From assembly GCA_035235625.1 (NCBI GenBank), contig CP141140.1, positions 50,153,351-50,217,350 on the forward strand: DNA of 64,000 nucleotides. Reading direction: 5' to 3'. Both the position numbers and the translations under genes were made by a program. Under the pieces are notes generated by a model, which saw only the letters and a program-made list of their open reading frames with translations, did no database searches and was not told the origin of the DNA. Position 1 is the stretch's first letter; each line of letters opens with the position of its first letter. This stretch comes from Saururus chinensis. Lineage: Eukaryota; Streptophyta; Magnoliopsida; Piperales; Saururaceae. Positions 12,171-26,200 of this stretch are shown here, in pieces.

Positions 12171-14172
12171 TGAACTTTCATGCTGAAGAACATTGTTGGG
12201 GTAAAATAGACATTTTACTTATCCTTAAATGGCCTCTCATGTTATCCTAATAAAATACCTATTTCGGGAAATCTTAGGAATCCATTTGCTTAAAAGTTTC
12301 TGCATTAACATTCCAAACAATAAGGTCATTTTAATTTCCCATTTTAAAAGTAACATGGGAGAAATAACCTTTTATTTCTACGGTAAATGTGCATCCTAAC
12401 TCCACCACAAGACTAATTCCAGTGACAGCATCGTGATCTGCCCAAGTCTTAAAGCAAAATTTCCAATCCGTTAAACAATCGGGTCAGTTGGTGCGGGTTT
12501 CTATTGGTCGTCCAACTGGCCAAGGACTGTTGTGTTAGGCGAACAGCTAAGACGTTGTTGGTGTTTGCGGCCGGTTTTGTTGAAATTAAACGAGGATAAG
12601 TGGTTTTGATGGTGAAGGATTTTGATCAGGTCTTTGCCATGAGCAAGTCAAATACTGCTATCACTAATTTCCTTAAAAAAACACACATATTCCCAAGTCA
12701 CAGCCTCTTATATATCACTTTTCTATAATAAAAGTTTTCCGGTGTGGAAAATGAAAGTTTAGTCTTCATTATATGAATGCAATGAGAACGATCCATTTTA
12801 AGTTCTAAGTTAAACATAATAAAAGCTAGCATTTGCAATTGATAAGGATGGTATTCAGCGTTCTTGATCATATCTAGAACTTGATCTTTTTAATGCCATC
12901 AACAGTAGTATAATGAGAGGTTGTTTTATGGAATTTCTTCGGCAAAACATAAATAAATAGGTTATTTTAAGTTGGGAAAGCATAGAGATTCTAGAGTGTG
13001 GTGGTGGCATGCAGCAGAGTCAGAGAGAGCAATAGCGGCCAGCCAGGGTTAGAGGGCTTCCGCTATTGTAAAGTTTATGAACTTAGTACATGGGGGTCCT
13101 AGATAGAGACCTAACAAAGTACATATATAGTTACAAAATATTTTTTCTGTCATAAATTAAGAGCTCTATTTGACAATAAAAAGTTTATTCTATGCTAATG
13201 GCTTCATTTTCTTCAATATAAGTGATACGGTACTTCCAATAGAGTATCATAAACTTTTTTTTTTTTAGATGTAGATTTTACTATTTAATAAAGATTATTT
13301 TTTTAAATATAATTATTAATATAGAACGAAAAGTGTACAGTCTTAATATGATCACCCGATAACTAGGTATTATTGTAAGCCTCTAAGATCTTTATGTGCC
13401 ATGATCGTGGAGCTCGGCCAAGAAAACCCGCCAGGTAAGAGCTTTGATGTCGCTTATTTTTTCATCTTCACAGGGTTGTTTTCGATCCCCAGGTAATATT
13501 TGGAATACTAAACATGCCCCCACGGCTCCACTTTTAGCTGCCACAAAAAAAAGGTGTTCAGGCCGCCAAAGGCATTTGTTTTGTTTCTTTATCAATAAAG
13601 TTGCCAAACGAGCTTTTTACATAGTGACAAAGACACCAAGGTAAAGAGGGTGGGTTCAAGAGCTTGTCGTATTTAGATTTTTCTGCAAAAGTTTGTTTTT
13701 CTTTATATATGTTTCCCGTTAATATTTGTTTTTTTATATAATCCTTAAAGCTCTCCGTTGTTTGTTTACTATTGGCAAACTTATTTATTGGGCTGTCTGC
13801 TTCGTACCCAAAGCCTGGTGTTGAATATTGAATGAATGGTTCATGCTTCTAGACGAACCAGATACATGGGATCATGTTGAACGTAACAGAATTTCTTCTC
13901 TATTTTTTTAATGCATTGTCAACCTATTGGCAGTAGAAAAACATGGAAATCTACAAGTTTCATAGCATTCAAATAAAATATGGATTATAAATATTTTAAT
14001 TAATGCCTACATCTAACATAGAATGCTACTTTAAATTAGTTTTTAAAAAATTATATAAAATAAATCTCAGATTTATCAAAATGCCCAAAATGTGTACAAG
14101 TGTTTACTAATTTTCAAAATAGACATGGATACAAGTGACTTGCCACATATTCAACTACCCTCCCCCTTCTTT
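12171..14172. other. AT-rich intergenic DNA, no gene seen
   Basis: Short frames at 13392-13644 occur on both strands without a recognisable domain. No repeat structure stands out, apart from homopolymer runs around 13254-13265 and 13300-13320. Confidence 0.5.
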
Positions 14173-16310
14173 AGTTGACATTTGTGTTGGCGATTGATCG
14201 TTTAGTGATGATTGATCGATTGTGTTCTTGCTTCTCCCGATGACTTCAACGATTGAATGATCTCTTGAGTTCTTGGCCAAATTTTTAGTAGCATCAATGA
14301 TCAAACGATCACTTCATCGAGCAATTATTTGTTCCATCACGTGCAAGATTAGATTGTGGGCAAATCAAGTTTGATTTTGCTGAATATGGTTGTTATGGGA
14401 ATTTTAGGGAAATTACTTTATATATTTTACTTATTTTCCTTTATACCTGAGTGACCCAAATCATAGGGATCAGTTATTTATACAAAGTTGTAAATGTATC
14501 AAATCAAACATTAAATGAATTTTGCTAAAGCATTCTTAGTCATTTTCACATGGTGGCTGTGGAGGGACATTCCTCATGAAAGTTCTTCTTCCTCATCAAG
14601 TATTTCTTCCAAAAAATTTCATGGTTGCATTTGACGACAGTGCTCACTCTAGTAACTCAGTAGGAAAGGGTTGTAGTGCTACAAATCGTGTCAGCCATAT
14701 TGATTCTTCCTATTTATATTATCTCCACAACTCGGATAATCTTGGTGTTTCTCTTGTCTCTTATACCTTAATTTGAGACAATTATTCTACATGGAGTCGG
14801 ACATTCAGCCCCAAGAACTAGTTGGTGTTCATCCACCACGTCCAAATACCACAACCACTCCTCAAGATTTTGGTATTCATAAGTCTATTTTCCCTATGGC
14901 CAAGCTTGCTGACACATCACCCTCTCTATACCTAGTACTACCATTACCTGCCCCAGACATGTTCTTTGATCCTCCTTCCCACGATGACAATGATAGTACC
15001 TATCTTTCCAAGCTTTCTTTTGCTCTTTAGGATGCCAGGTCATGCCAACACAAGTAGACAATTAATTGTTCACTCATTGCTAAGGTTCTTAATTCACCAT
15101 TGTGCTAGTCTATGTTGATGATACTATAGTTGTTGGAAATGATGAAGCTTCCATAACTCAGTTGAAGCAATTCATTCAAAAGAGTTTTCACTTTATCATG
15201 GTCCACTTAAATATTTACCTTGGCATCAAAGTAACTTGATCTCGATAGGGTAGATGCATCTCACAGAGAAAATATATTTTTGATATCTTATTTAAAGTAT
15301 GACATCTTGGAACTTGACTTTGTGAGTTTCCAATGGAGAAACATTTAAAATTGTCCAACAAAGATAGAGATTTATTTTATAATCCTTCTACATATCAACG
15401 CTTGGTTGGACAGTTTATCTACCTTACAATTACAAGGCATGTCATTATGTTCATTGTTCATACATTAAGTTAATTCATGAATGTACCTCGCGAACTGCAC
15501 CTTGAAGTGGCTATGAGAGTGCTCAAATATCCAAAAGGCTTTCCGGCACAAGGCCTTCTTTTCTCCTCAAATAGCTCTCTCACTTACTCACACACACACT
15601 CTCTCTCTCTCTGACTACGTACTGTTATTTTGATTGGGTCAGTTGTCCTACAACACAATGTTCTACTGTTGGATCTTGTATTATGCTTTGTAATTCTCTT
15701 ATTTCATGGCAGACAAAGAAACAATCTAGTATTTCCAGGTCTTATGCATAGCTGAATATTGTGCCATGGTTAATGCTAGTTGTGAGCTCACTTGGTTTAC
15801 TTAGCTTTCCTACTTTTAAGTTCATCATCCACAACTAGCCTTACTCTTTTGTGACAATAAGTGCTCTCCATACTCCTTCAATTCTAATTTTTCATTAGAG
15901 GACCACGCATATAGAGCTTGATCGCCATCTAATTTGGGAGAGGATTCAAAGTGGATTGATCAAGACAACATATATTTCTACCTCTCAATAACCAGCATAT
16001 ATATATATTCACCAAACCATTTGGTTGAGCATAGTTTATATATTCATCTTCTTTGCAAGTTGGGCATCCACGATTTGCATGTTCCAACTTGAGGGGGACT
16101 GTTGACATTTGTACCGGCAATCAATCATTCACTATGACGATCGATGGATTGTGTTCTCGGCTTCTTCCGATGTCTTTTAACAATTGAATGATCAATCATA
16201 TTTTATTTTTTGTTTAAAGAGAAAGATATATCTTGTAACTTAAATATGAGTTAGAAGCAAATTGCCTTTCTTAGTTTGTTTACTATACTTTCCCGTACAA
16301 ACCAACACAT
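14173..16310 (+). mobile_element. degenerate, internally deleted Ty1/copia element
   Basis: The left end (14173, reading AGTTGACATTTG) and the right repeat starting TGTTGACATTTG at 16100 are diverged LTRs. Both contain GATTGATCG-type motifs, GATTGTGTTCT and CAATTGAATGATC or CGATTGAATGATC. A polypurine tract, CTTGAGGGGGAC, sits directly before 16100. The right LTR end near 16310 (CAAACCAACA) is approximate. Between the LTRs are a gag start and RT/RNase H remnants, with integrase missing. The LTRs differ strongly, including a large deletion in the right one, so the insertion is old. Confidence 0.8.
14576..16098 (+). pseudogene. remains of copia gag, RT and RNase H
   Basis: The segment at 14690-14800 reads SSYLYYLHNSDNLGVSLVS and then DNYSTWSR, the copia gag N-terminus. 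After an apparent large deletion, RT resumes near 15100 with LVYVDDTIVVGNDEASITQL, so the YVDD box is intact. RLVGQFIYLTITR follows near 15390. RNase H-like words follow in shifted frames: SCELTWF near 15780, CDNK near 15850 and IWERIQSGLIKTTY near 15930. The last domain has many frameshifts and stops. No integrase core was found. It is non-functional. Confidence 0.8.
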
Positions 16311-18465
16311 TCATGTTGGTCTGATGAATGTAATTACATGTGTATGATTTAGGTTACATGTAGGGTGCATACATATCATAATATAGTGTAAATGTCAGCA
16401 AGCCTACTAATCTTTCACTTATAGGTGGTACTCTACCAAGCGAATTTTAGATGCACGGGTATGTGAATACTTGATAAAAGATGGATACAAAGACTTCTTG
16501 ATGCTTATGACCCTATTCCATCAATTCACAGTCGTAGATCTTTGGAAATCATTGTTTTATTTGTAATAATTTTATTAAAATTATTTTTTTGTATTTTTTG
16601 AAATATCTAGGGAGCTAGGTCATGACAGTAGATGCATGAGGTGATGGAGCCTTTGGAATGAGAAGAAGGTGGGGTTCTAAGATAGCACAAAAATCCACGA
16701 CTAAGAGAGCCAAGGAATCCCACTAAGCGATGTGCAGTCGAAGCCAAAATGGCATTTCTATTCCACTTAGCTCAGAGATAGAACTCACTTTAGATGAGTA
16801 AATATTGAGATGATGATTTATATTTATAAGATACATGTTTTGCTAATTGATATGCATGACTAAGAAAAAATGAGCCAATTATGATGCATGTTATTATTTA
16901 TGCTCTTTGTCATACCTCTACCTACTTAGTATTTAAAAATATTCACCACCCCATAGACCTTGTAGGAAGCGAGTTTGCAATGGAAGAGCATCGGTGCCTA
17001 AGGTTTATTATAGCTTTTGTACATAGATAGGGATCCTACCCACGGTGAAAATTATTACTAAATAAATTGGTGTTAAATTGTGTCGATGTGTGCTTAGGTC
17101 GAGTTTACCCTTATATTTGAGGTGGTTGATGATGGAGCATGATAGCACAATCATGTTGTTTCTTGGTGGCAGCAGTGCTCTTAGTGGCTGGTGGCTGCAA
17201 CGCTCCTAGTACGTGGTAGCTCACCATTGAAGGTTTCGAGTGGGGGAGGCAGCAGAGGTGAAGCTCTAACAGTGGCATGTGGTGATGGAAAATTTTTGGC
17301 AACATACCAAAGCATCTCGAACACTTCTTTGGTATAAATAATTCTATGGCAAGTGGCAATGGTTCTCATACCTCAATGATGGTGCTCCATTGAGTAGTAT
17401 GAGTGCTCCATTTAACTATGGTAGAACTACAACGGGAGGTGGCGGAGCTCAAGTAGCAAGTAGTGGAGCTCCAATAGGTGGTGGCATGCAAAGCATAGAG
17501 GGCAATTTTTTTTCTCATTTTATTTTTAATATTTTATTAATTATTAATATAATTATTTAATTAATTGTCATTTTAGTCTTTCTGGTTCAGCCTATCCCTA
17601 ATAAGAAACTTTAAACTTTAATTACATGTAATAAAATGTCTTTTTCTAACTTGCCCCATGTAAGATAAAGTAGAATTGTAAAAAATTATCTTGTTGCATA
17701 ATGAGTCAAGAATCCCTTTCTCCTTGATTGTCTCTCACACTTTGCATTAATTCCTCATTGAAAGAGGCAGATAATTATACTACTATATAAGTGAAATACC
17801 ATAATTTTTTAAATTTATCTCCATACTGTCATAAATTTTTATATTTACTCTTATATTACGCAAAAGAAATGACCCAAATATCTTATTTCAATTAGATCCT
17901 TTTACATGGCAGCCACACATCATATTACCCACAAATGTTTACATTAATCCTTATATTATCCAAAAGGAGAAACCTTTATAAATATCTTACCTCAATTAGA
18001 TATTTTACGGTCAATTGCGTATTTTCAGCTGATGCAACATAGGCCCCACTTTGCATATTGTGATGTTTCCAACTTTGTAAGGTCATATCTTGTACTCTTG
18101 CCCTTAGATTCGTACATTATTGTTATCCTATTAAATGAGCTCTATTAAATGAAATTCGCATGTATATGTTTTCTCAAACTTTTGAAGTGGGTCCAACATA
18201 TATAACATGCTTCCTAATTATAGTTTTATATTTTTTTATATAATACCCTTGTGTATTTTGTTTTTATCAAATTATTACCCACAACAATAGACAAGGAAAA
18301 ATACATACTACTATCTACATCAATCATGTCCTTTTACATTGATCTTTTTCTTTTATGATTTTATATCTATCTATTGAGGTAAGATCTCTGAAGATGTCAT
18401 ACTTATATGAACAAATATCTCTATTCATTATCTAATCACAATATTAAAACTAAAGAAGATTGGCC
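16311..18465. other. AT-rich intergenic DNA, no gene seen
   Basis: A stretch rich in GGTGG and AGTGGAG at 17120-17500 yields short minus-strand frames with no domain. It could be an old repeat; its low-complexity character (GGCAGCAGTG, GGTGGTGGC) argues against coding. Otherwise I see only A/T runs. Confidence 0.45.
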
Positions 18466-21400
18466 CTTACCAGTAATTTATTTTTTGTTGCCATTTCTAC
18501 ACAATATATTTTCTAAATTAAGTTCAACTACATATATATTGTCGCAAAAAATAATAAAATAAATTTTAAAAAAATTTAATTTTTATTTGCAACAAATAGA
18601 TATTGTTGCAAAAATAAATTATTCAAATATTTTTTTCAAAAATTTGATTTCCATTTGCAACAAACATCCACTGTAGCAAAAATAAAAAAATATTATTTTT
18701 TAAAATGTTTTTTAAGACAAACAAATAGTTGTGCAAAAAAAATATCCCCTTCATACATTATATTTTTTGTGATATATAAACAATTTTTGCGTCATATTAT
18801 CTAGATTTTACGACAGAAATTATTATTGCAAAAGGTTGTTATTTGTAACAAACAGGGTTTGTAGCATATAAGTTTTTGTGACAAGCTTTTTCCAACGAAT
18901 TATTTTTTGTTGCAAACAACCTTTTCCAACAAAAATAAATGTTTTTGCAACAATTTTGTGTGTTGCAAAAGGATGTTTTTGTTGTCGGGCCTAAAAAGTA
19001 AAATATATTTGCTACATATCATTTCTATTTAAAAACCGTTTATTTAGAATTTGCCACATATGTTTTTGTCTTGAAATGTATAGTGAAGACTATTGAGGTC
19101 AAAAGTAGTTCATTGGAAAAACATCTAAAAATCGAAAAAAAATTAAGAAAATTTTATTTGTGGGAAAAAAATAATGTAGCAAAAAGAAATGAAGCAAGCT
19201 GGCTCAATTTTTAAAAAATTAGTGAACTACTTACCAAACTTGTAATTTGCAAAAAATTAAAATGGAAGAGCAGTCAAGATGTGCGAGCACCAACATAAAC
19301 ATTGATATTTGTAGTCATTAGAATCGAGTAATTGGTAGATGCCTAAAAATTGAATGTTTAGTCCGCGAGTTAAAGATTCATATCCTCAATTTTGAAGAAC
19401 ATATATAGCTAGATACAACTGACAGGTTTTCCAAATAGCAAGTTTCTCAACAGGAGCAATTCAAGTAGCAAGAGGAATGAAATAATGTTCCATCAATTAT
19501 ATCCACGACTGAAAATAAACGACAGAAGATACTCATACTATTTCATTAAATTAAGCCGAATGTAAGAAAGTATTCTTAAGTTATCAGCAACACTTTCCCA
19601 CGGTAAGAAGGTGAAGAAATATAATAATTACTGCCAAAGGTCCATCCATGTCACCAAAAAAAATTGGAAGACTCAACAAGACAAGAACATCTACTTAAAG
19701 AGCTTTCTAAAACACTGACCAAACCTGAGATTTAATCCAAAAGAAATGAAAGCAACACAAATGAAAAATCCAAAAGCAGAACTAACTGAAAATAATTGAT
19801 GAAAATTGGTACAATACATCTAAAAATTTCAACTACCTCTAAAAATGAGGAAAATCAGCACTCAAATTATTGTTAACCACATCTAATAATTGATGGAACA
19901 TTGGTACAGTACATCTAAAAATTTCACGTGAACCACATCTTAAAGTAGGTATAAAACAGTACACAACCACATAAAGAGAAGAAAGAACTAAAATTTCACC
20001 TGATAACGTTGGCACAAGATAAAGCACACTGATGCTGAAAGCAGCACTAGCATCAGATCGCAAAATATCGCCTTTGGATAAGGGCTGTTCAAAGCCTATA
20101 ACTCCAGTAGTTACATGTATTACCATTGGTACACGAGCAATATATTAATACCCTTCTGCACGAACTTCTCCATCCAAGATATATCTACTCAAGATCCACC
20201 TATGATTTATAATCGTGAACTTTATAGTGGGCAACATATTCAAAGACTTGATATTAATGTGAAGAATGTCATCAGTGTGCAGTGTGCATAGGTAACAGGC
20301 TCTCTGAGATATTTTTAGCAAACCAAGTAGAATATGGGTATTTTATTGCTATTTTACGTGTTTTATGAGTGAATATACCTTATTAGCCAGTTTCAATTTA
20401 TTTCAAATACTTAAATGTGCACGTATCGAAAAATTATAGCATAATTATTTCTTTAGCTAAGAATATTCCATGTATTATAGTAATTTGTTTTTGCATTATT
20501 GGTTAACAGTTTTTTCTATATAAAAAATAAAAGCAAGTTTTTATCTTCTAAATGAATATGATCATGTATGAGTTAAATAATAGTGCATTGTCTAAATGGT
20601 TTCATGCTCAAGCATCACAAATTGATGACTTTTGATCAAGGATGCCACTCATATAGGGTATATATGCAATCGTGACCAGACCTGAGAAAAATAGGTCATA
20701 TTCAAGTTCCCAGTTTATTCTAAATATTTATTTAAATAGAGTTTAGGTTTTAGGTGAGTTTATTCTAAATATTTATTTAAATAGAGTTTAGGTTTTAGGT
20801 GAGTTGACTAGCCCTGAATTGGCTAAATTTATAAATATTATATTTTTAATATTATTCCTTTTATTTTGATAGTATTACATATAATTTTTTATGTATGTGT
20901 AAGATTTAAGACAAACTACTATTTAAATTTTACAATTACTTAAGTAATATTTTAATAGTTTTTATAAAAAATAAATTTTTTATTTTGTAAAACAGTCAAG
21001 TTGTATTTGAATTTAATAACAACAAGTTGTCCAAATGGCATTCCGCAAAACCCAACTTGAACCAATATTTTTTAAAACTTGGTTTAAACACATACCAATC
21101 CGATTGGTCACCATGTCCGATTTTTCCCGTTCAACGAGCCACATGATCTTGTGGGACTAGGAACTCTTGGGTTTATTCGATAAATGACCATCATATTTGG
21201 ACATATAATTTGTGACTTAATTTTATTGCAATAATTACAAAAATACAACAAAAACAAAAGTATTTGCCATAAACTATATAAAGTATAACAAATAGTAACC
21301 TTTTTGCAACTAAGAATACAATTTGTCCCAAAACACTTAAAAGGTATTTTATTTGTAAAATCATTGAAAATATGTGATATGTATGAGTCCCATTAGTGTA

Positions 21401-22250
21401 AGACCAAGCTCACATACAAATTATTCTGTTTTTGCCACAAACTATATAAAATATTACAAATAGTGACTCTTTTGCCACAACCTACACTTGTCGCAAATAA
21501 CATATTTTTGACACATTTTGAACATTTTTTTTGTAAATATTATTTTATTTGTGATGCTTTCAAGCTCGTCTCATTTTCATTTTTTAAGAAAATTATTCCT
21601 TTTTCATTAAGATAATTTTTATAGTGAAAAATATTTGCCACAAATTCAACATTTTGTTGATAATTATATTCCTTTTAGAACTTTTTTCCATGCCGCAATT
21701 TATTTGTCGCAAAAACCTTTTGGAAAAAATCAATTATAATCCTGAAAAACATATTTTAAAACTTTTTTTGCTAAAAATATTCCCTTTCGTTGCAAATGAC
21801 TTCTAATTTTTTATTTTAAACAAATTATTTTAAAATACAATTTATTGCGACAAATACCATATTATCTTACAAAAAATTTCAAAATTTTGAAACGCAACGT
21901 TGTGCTTTGCAAAAAGGAAAACACTTTTGCAACGAATAGGTCGTTTTGTCTCAAAAATTATAACTTTTTGTGACATAAATATTGTTTCATGGCAAAAAAA
22001 TCAACTTGAGAGCAAATAGCCATTGTTACGACGAAGATAAAAAATTATGGCAAAGTGCTATGATAAGCAACATATGCATGTTTGTTGTAAAATGCTTGTC
22101 CCAAAAGGTCTAGCTTTTAGCAAAAAATTAAACAAATTCTTGCAAAAATCCTCATATTTTCTAAATGCATCGCTAAAGTCATTATTAGCAACAAAATTAT
22201 TTTTATTACAAAAAAAATTGTTGCAAAAAATTTATTTTCCTATGGTGTGT
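18466..22250. mobile_element. TTGCAACAAA-rich repeat region, possibly a non-autonomous CACTA-like element
   Basis: The two outer parts (18480-19000 and 21230-22250) are packed with variants of TTTGCAACAAA, TTTGTCGCAAA and TTGCCACAAACTATATAAA in both orientations. Such dense short motifs, repeated both ways near the ends, are known as subterminal repeats of CACTA (En/Spm) elements. The right end, TTTTCCTATGGTGTG near 22250, resembles an inverted CACTA end only loosely. The left end, CCCTTACCAGTAATTTATT near 18466, is no better. The middle (19000-21200) has no transposase. Borders are approximate and the superfamily is an inference. Confidence 0.4.
20714..20803. repeat. 45-bp perfect tandem duplication
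   Basis: The units 20714-20758 and 20759-20803 are identical. Each begins TTTATTCTAAATATTTATTT and ends TTTAGGTGAG, so this is a recent local duplication. Confidence 0.95.
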
Positions 22251-23152
22251 TAGTTTATTTGAGCCAGTATAAAGCTATAATTATTTTTATATGTAATTTA
22301 TGTTTGATATTAGAAGTGTATATTCTAAGTATAATGTAGGTTACATTTTTCCGGGCGCTACTCAATATTAATAGAAGAAGAAAAATCAAGGTAATATGTC
22401 TCTCCCAAAATGGAGTAGTGCTGGGATTGTGTGGTAAAAAGACCAAACCTCATGGCTAACTAAAGATTTGACAATGAACCAAGTGTAAGCTTTATATGAC
22501 AGTACGTGATATTTAAAATCGATGGTGCATATATTTAGTGCGCATTAGCATCAGTACCTTAACATGAGCTAGTGTGTATGCCACCAATTTCACGTATCAA
22601 TGACTCCCATGTAAAACTTATACTAAGCTCATTATAAGGGAAAAGATAAAACTCTTCCCTCAACTAGCCACCAAGAGGTTGTAATGGCTTGGTGTGAAGG
22701 TCATATACGGCAATAAATATTTTTTTCACTTCGAATTGTACAAACAACCACCACGATTTGACACAAAGTTCATCAAAGCGTCATTATCCCGGGCGTTGAT
22801 TTTGCGTTTTTGCTTCACATCAACATCCCCAAATATGGAGAGAGAGACATTTGCCTAATTGTACAAACAACACCGGATATGTAATTGCCTTTGGTGGAAC
22901 GCAATTAACTGCCCTCATCATTTATCTTTACGCTTATGACACCTCAATTAGTAATTACACTGCACAAGAGGGAGTCATCAAGCGCTTTTGTCCTTAATTC
23001 ATTTTTTAATGAAAACTAGAAGTTGGATGTCAATTTTCTATTCTTGGAATCATAATTTACATACTGATGATCAGCTTGACTTTACATTAATGGACTTTTA
23101 GGGGACGCAATCAGTTAATTCTAGATGGATATGCACCAATATTCAACATGTT
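22251..23152. other. intergenic DNA, no gene seen
   Basis: There are only short frames and no repeat or motif that I can assign. Confidence 0.45.
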
Positions 23153-23248
23153 CTCCCTCTGTTATGTAATAAGTGTTTAAATTAAAAAACCAAATAAATT
23201 AATTTTAGTTTTCTAATCCGGACGTTTATTACCGGACAGAAGGAACAG
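23153..23248. mobile_element. Stowaway-like MITE
   Basis: The left end, CTCCCTCTGTTATGTAATAA, and the complement of the right end, TTCCTTCTGTCCGGTAATAA, form an inverted repeat of about 24 bp at the edges of a 96-bp AT-rich element. CTCCCTC-type ends are the hallmark of Stowaway (Tc1/mariner) MITEs in grasses and other monocots. The TA target site is imperfect. Confidence 0.65.
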
Positions 23249-26200
23249 TACGGTTTTATGTACTTATTCCACATCTTATTGGAACACTGGACGCTCGCAC
23301 TGTATGTAACTTTCTCGGTTGTTCTTTTGGAGGCGGATACTTATCCCTGTATTGGAGTATGATAAAGAATTGCTAGTGATGAATGAAAAGCATTTTCCTA
23401 AGTAATTAGTTTAGAAGATCAAAATGAATTTATTGCATGGAATTCTTACTTCAGACAAGTAATTTGACTTTGATAATGTATGTCTGCGCCAACAACTAAG
23501 TGGTAATGATCCAGTTCTGATGGCAGTTAGATAACCAACTCTTAGAGACTAAAAGTCCTTGGTCATAATTGATACAGATGGTCACTGGTCAGCTAGCATA
23601 AAACCACCTAATACAAGATAAGAGGCATGCTTAGGTTTCGCAATTGGAGAACCTTGGGTCATTTGAATTCGCGGAAATATCAGGCAGATTGTGACCATGC
23701 TTGGCGGCTATTAGGCAGCAGTTATTCATCTCTTATAAAAACGAGGTAGCGTGTGTAAGTGAGATGAGGAAGATAAATTTTAAGAGAGAGAAAGACCGAT
23801 GAATCCATGGCACTTATTAAATATTTTGGTCATGCCGAGCTGGTAATAGTCATGCCGTTCTAGACAAGTTGCATCCCAGAGACAAAATTTAGTGACCTTG
23901 GACTATTGACGTCTAGCTCAATATATCAAAGTCATGCTCATGCGGTAGGTCAACTTGAATGGATAAGAACTGCAAGCATGCTATGATGCTTCTCTTTTTT
24001 ATTCCTTTTTGTTATGCATGTGTTTTTTCTTAATCCTGTGAGTCCAAAGTATATATCCCATCAAAGATAATCTTTTTACATAGTAACATCATGCAAGTGG
24101 TGCAAGTTCGTGTCATAGTATGTCATGTAGATGCATGTTAAGTGTCAACAATTATTGTCTACTTCATATTGTAAGAGATGAAGTACAAGCATCAACTTCT
24201 AGTGCTTGAGGAAGTAACCCAGTTAAGGATTCTTCTTACAAATGGTTGTAATACTACTGATAAGCTGGTCAACAATACGGTTAATATCACACCTCAGGAA
24301 TGAATTATCCATTTGGAATAGCCGCACTTGAAAAAAATGTAGGTGATGAATTCTTCATTAGACTTCCAAAGAATACACCAGTTAGCTATATGAATGTCAT
24401 GCTTCTAAAAATTGTCAATAGTGAGAAATCTGTTATGAAACATCAACCGTGTTATCAAGGAATAAGAAGGCTAAAGGTTTTTCGTACACTTTTTCCCAAA
24501 GTCTTTCATACATACATATTTTTTTTCTTGGCAAATTCATACAATTTTGTTTAGTAGCTTCATACATTTCTTTTTGTACAAATAAATTCATATATATTTT
24601 TGTAGTAATTATCCAAAAAGACGTTGTATACACATATGTAGTTTTAAGTTTTTAAGACACCTAAAAGCCACTCTGCCTGAGGAAGATGGGCGGTTTGCCA
24701 TAATCGGCAATTTGAGCTTATTAGGGAAGTTAAAAAAAGCATTAGTATTTTCCTGTACTCTTAACACACGGTAATGGTGGATAGCAGTCCCGTAGGCAAT
24801 AGTACTTTCCTCAGGGCTTAATAGTCACGGCAGTTGATGCATCTTGGCGTCATCATCATAATTGTGCTTTATGGATCAAAGAGTTATATCTGTGATATTT
24901 CCACAATAAAAATACCTACAAAAACTTACATAAATATTTTGATTGGATTTTACAAATGGGCCCTATATAAAATTCACATAAACTCACTTATCTAGACTAA
25001 TTAAAACTCGTGTAAATTAAAACTCATGTGTGAGTTTTTAATGTGTACTTTTGATATAAAAATATCATTTTCCTTATATCTAAGTCCATCCATGGATTAC
25101 ACATCATACATGTAGAGTTACCCTTCACCTTATTAAGCAAGCATAAAGTTGTATGTTAATTTTTTTATTTTTCTTATAATAGCAGGGCAACATGAAGCTC
25201 TTTAGAGCATAGCATCCCACCGCCCATTCTCTTAGGCATGCACAAGGCCTGCTCAAACAGTACAGGTAAATTGAGAAATCATCTCAGATGGGTGACCAAC
25301 AGAGTAGGCTTTGAACGTCAACTTCCTTAAGTTGTGTCCTGGCCATCGCACCAACACCCGTTACTAGTTTTCCAGTTTCAGCCAAAAGCCAAGTATGCAG
25401 GGCCAAGCTTTTGAATCTTTAAAACAAAATTGGCTATCATGGCATATGACCAAACATAATTTGTAAACCCACTGTGAGGTTGGCTCTCTCCGCCAACCTT
25501 AAAAAAATTATGATGAGTCAATTAACAACAAAAACAAAAAAATTGTGATGAGCCATAGAAGGGTTTTTCGGAAAATGTTACTGGTCCTCAGCTATTGTAT
25601 CTATTATAATAGAACAAAAAAGTAGCCCATGTTGCAGCCTCAGTGTCGGCTACTGTGGTGTAGAACCTCTAAACATTGAATCATCCTAAAGACTGGGGGC
25701 TTTCCCCGTGTGCTAACCAGGGGAGAAAGTCATACGGCCATTAGATGATGATATATATGAGGGTCACTTTATCACGAATTTATGCTTGTGACATGCGTTG
25801 ATTGAACACAAAAGTGGCCATGCCAGAGTATAGTGGCACACTTGGTTGATCATAGTCTCGTTTTGTTGTTTGAAGCTGTCCTCTCCCTCTAATTAGCCTT
25901 GGGAGCCTTTAGGAGTGTTTTAGAGAGTTTTAAGTAGATATTGGTTTACACATGTCGTACAACTATTTTGGCTTCTCCTTTTTCACAATGCAAGAAATCT
26001 CTTCTACTAAATAAGGGGAGACTAATTTAGCATAATATTTGCTACTAATATGATGGCTAGCTTTGTAGCCAAATACAAGGTGCACGCCTACTGATTGGCC
26101 AGACATCATGATAGAAACCCCTCATGTACAAGATGCGGCTCTTCAACTTTTACATTAGTTGTCTAACCTCTAGGCCATACTGGTAGCGTAACCTTTATAA

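Noticed and set aside
14576-14776. Small host gene
   Set aside because: The wording SSYLYYLHNSDNLG...DNYSTWSR is the start of a copia gag inside LTRs.
24300-24554. Possible small gene (84 codons, real ATG)
   Set aside because: No known domain, AT-rich tail and no splice or promoter context. It is kept only as a note in the intergenic entry.
25150-25360. 5S rRNA-like phrase (GATGGGTGACC) in AT-rich DNA
   Set aside because: Only this short phrase fits. The rest of a 120-bp 5S gene and its internal control boxes are not recognisable.
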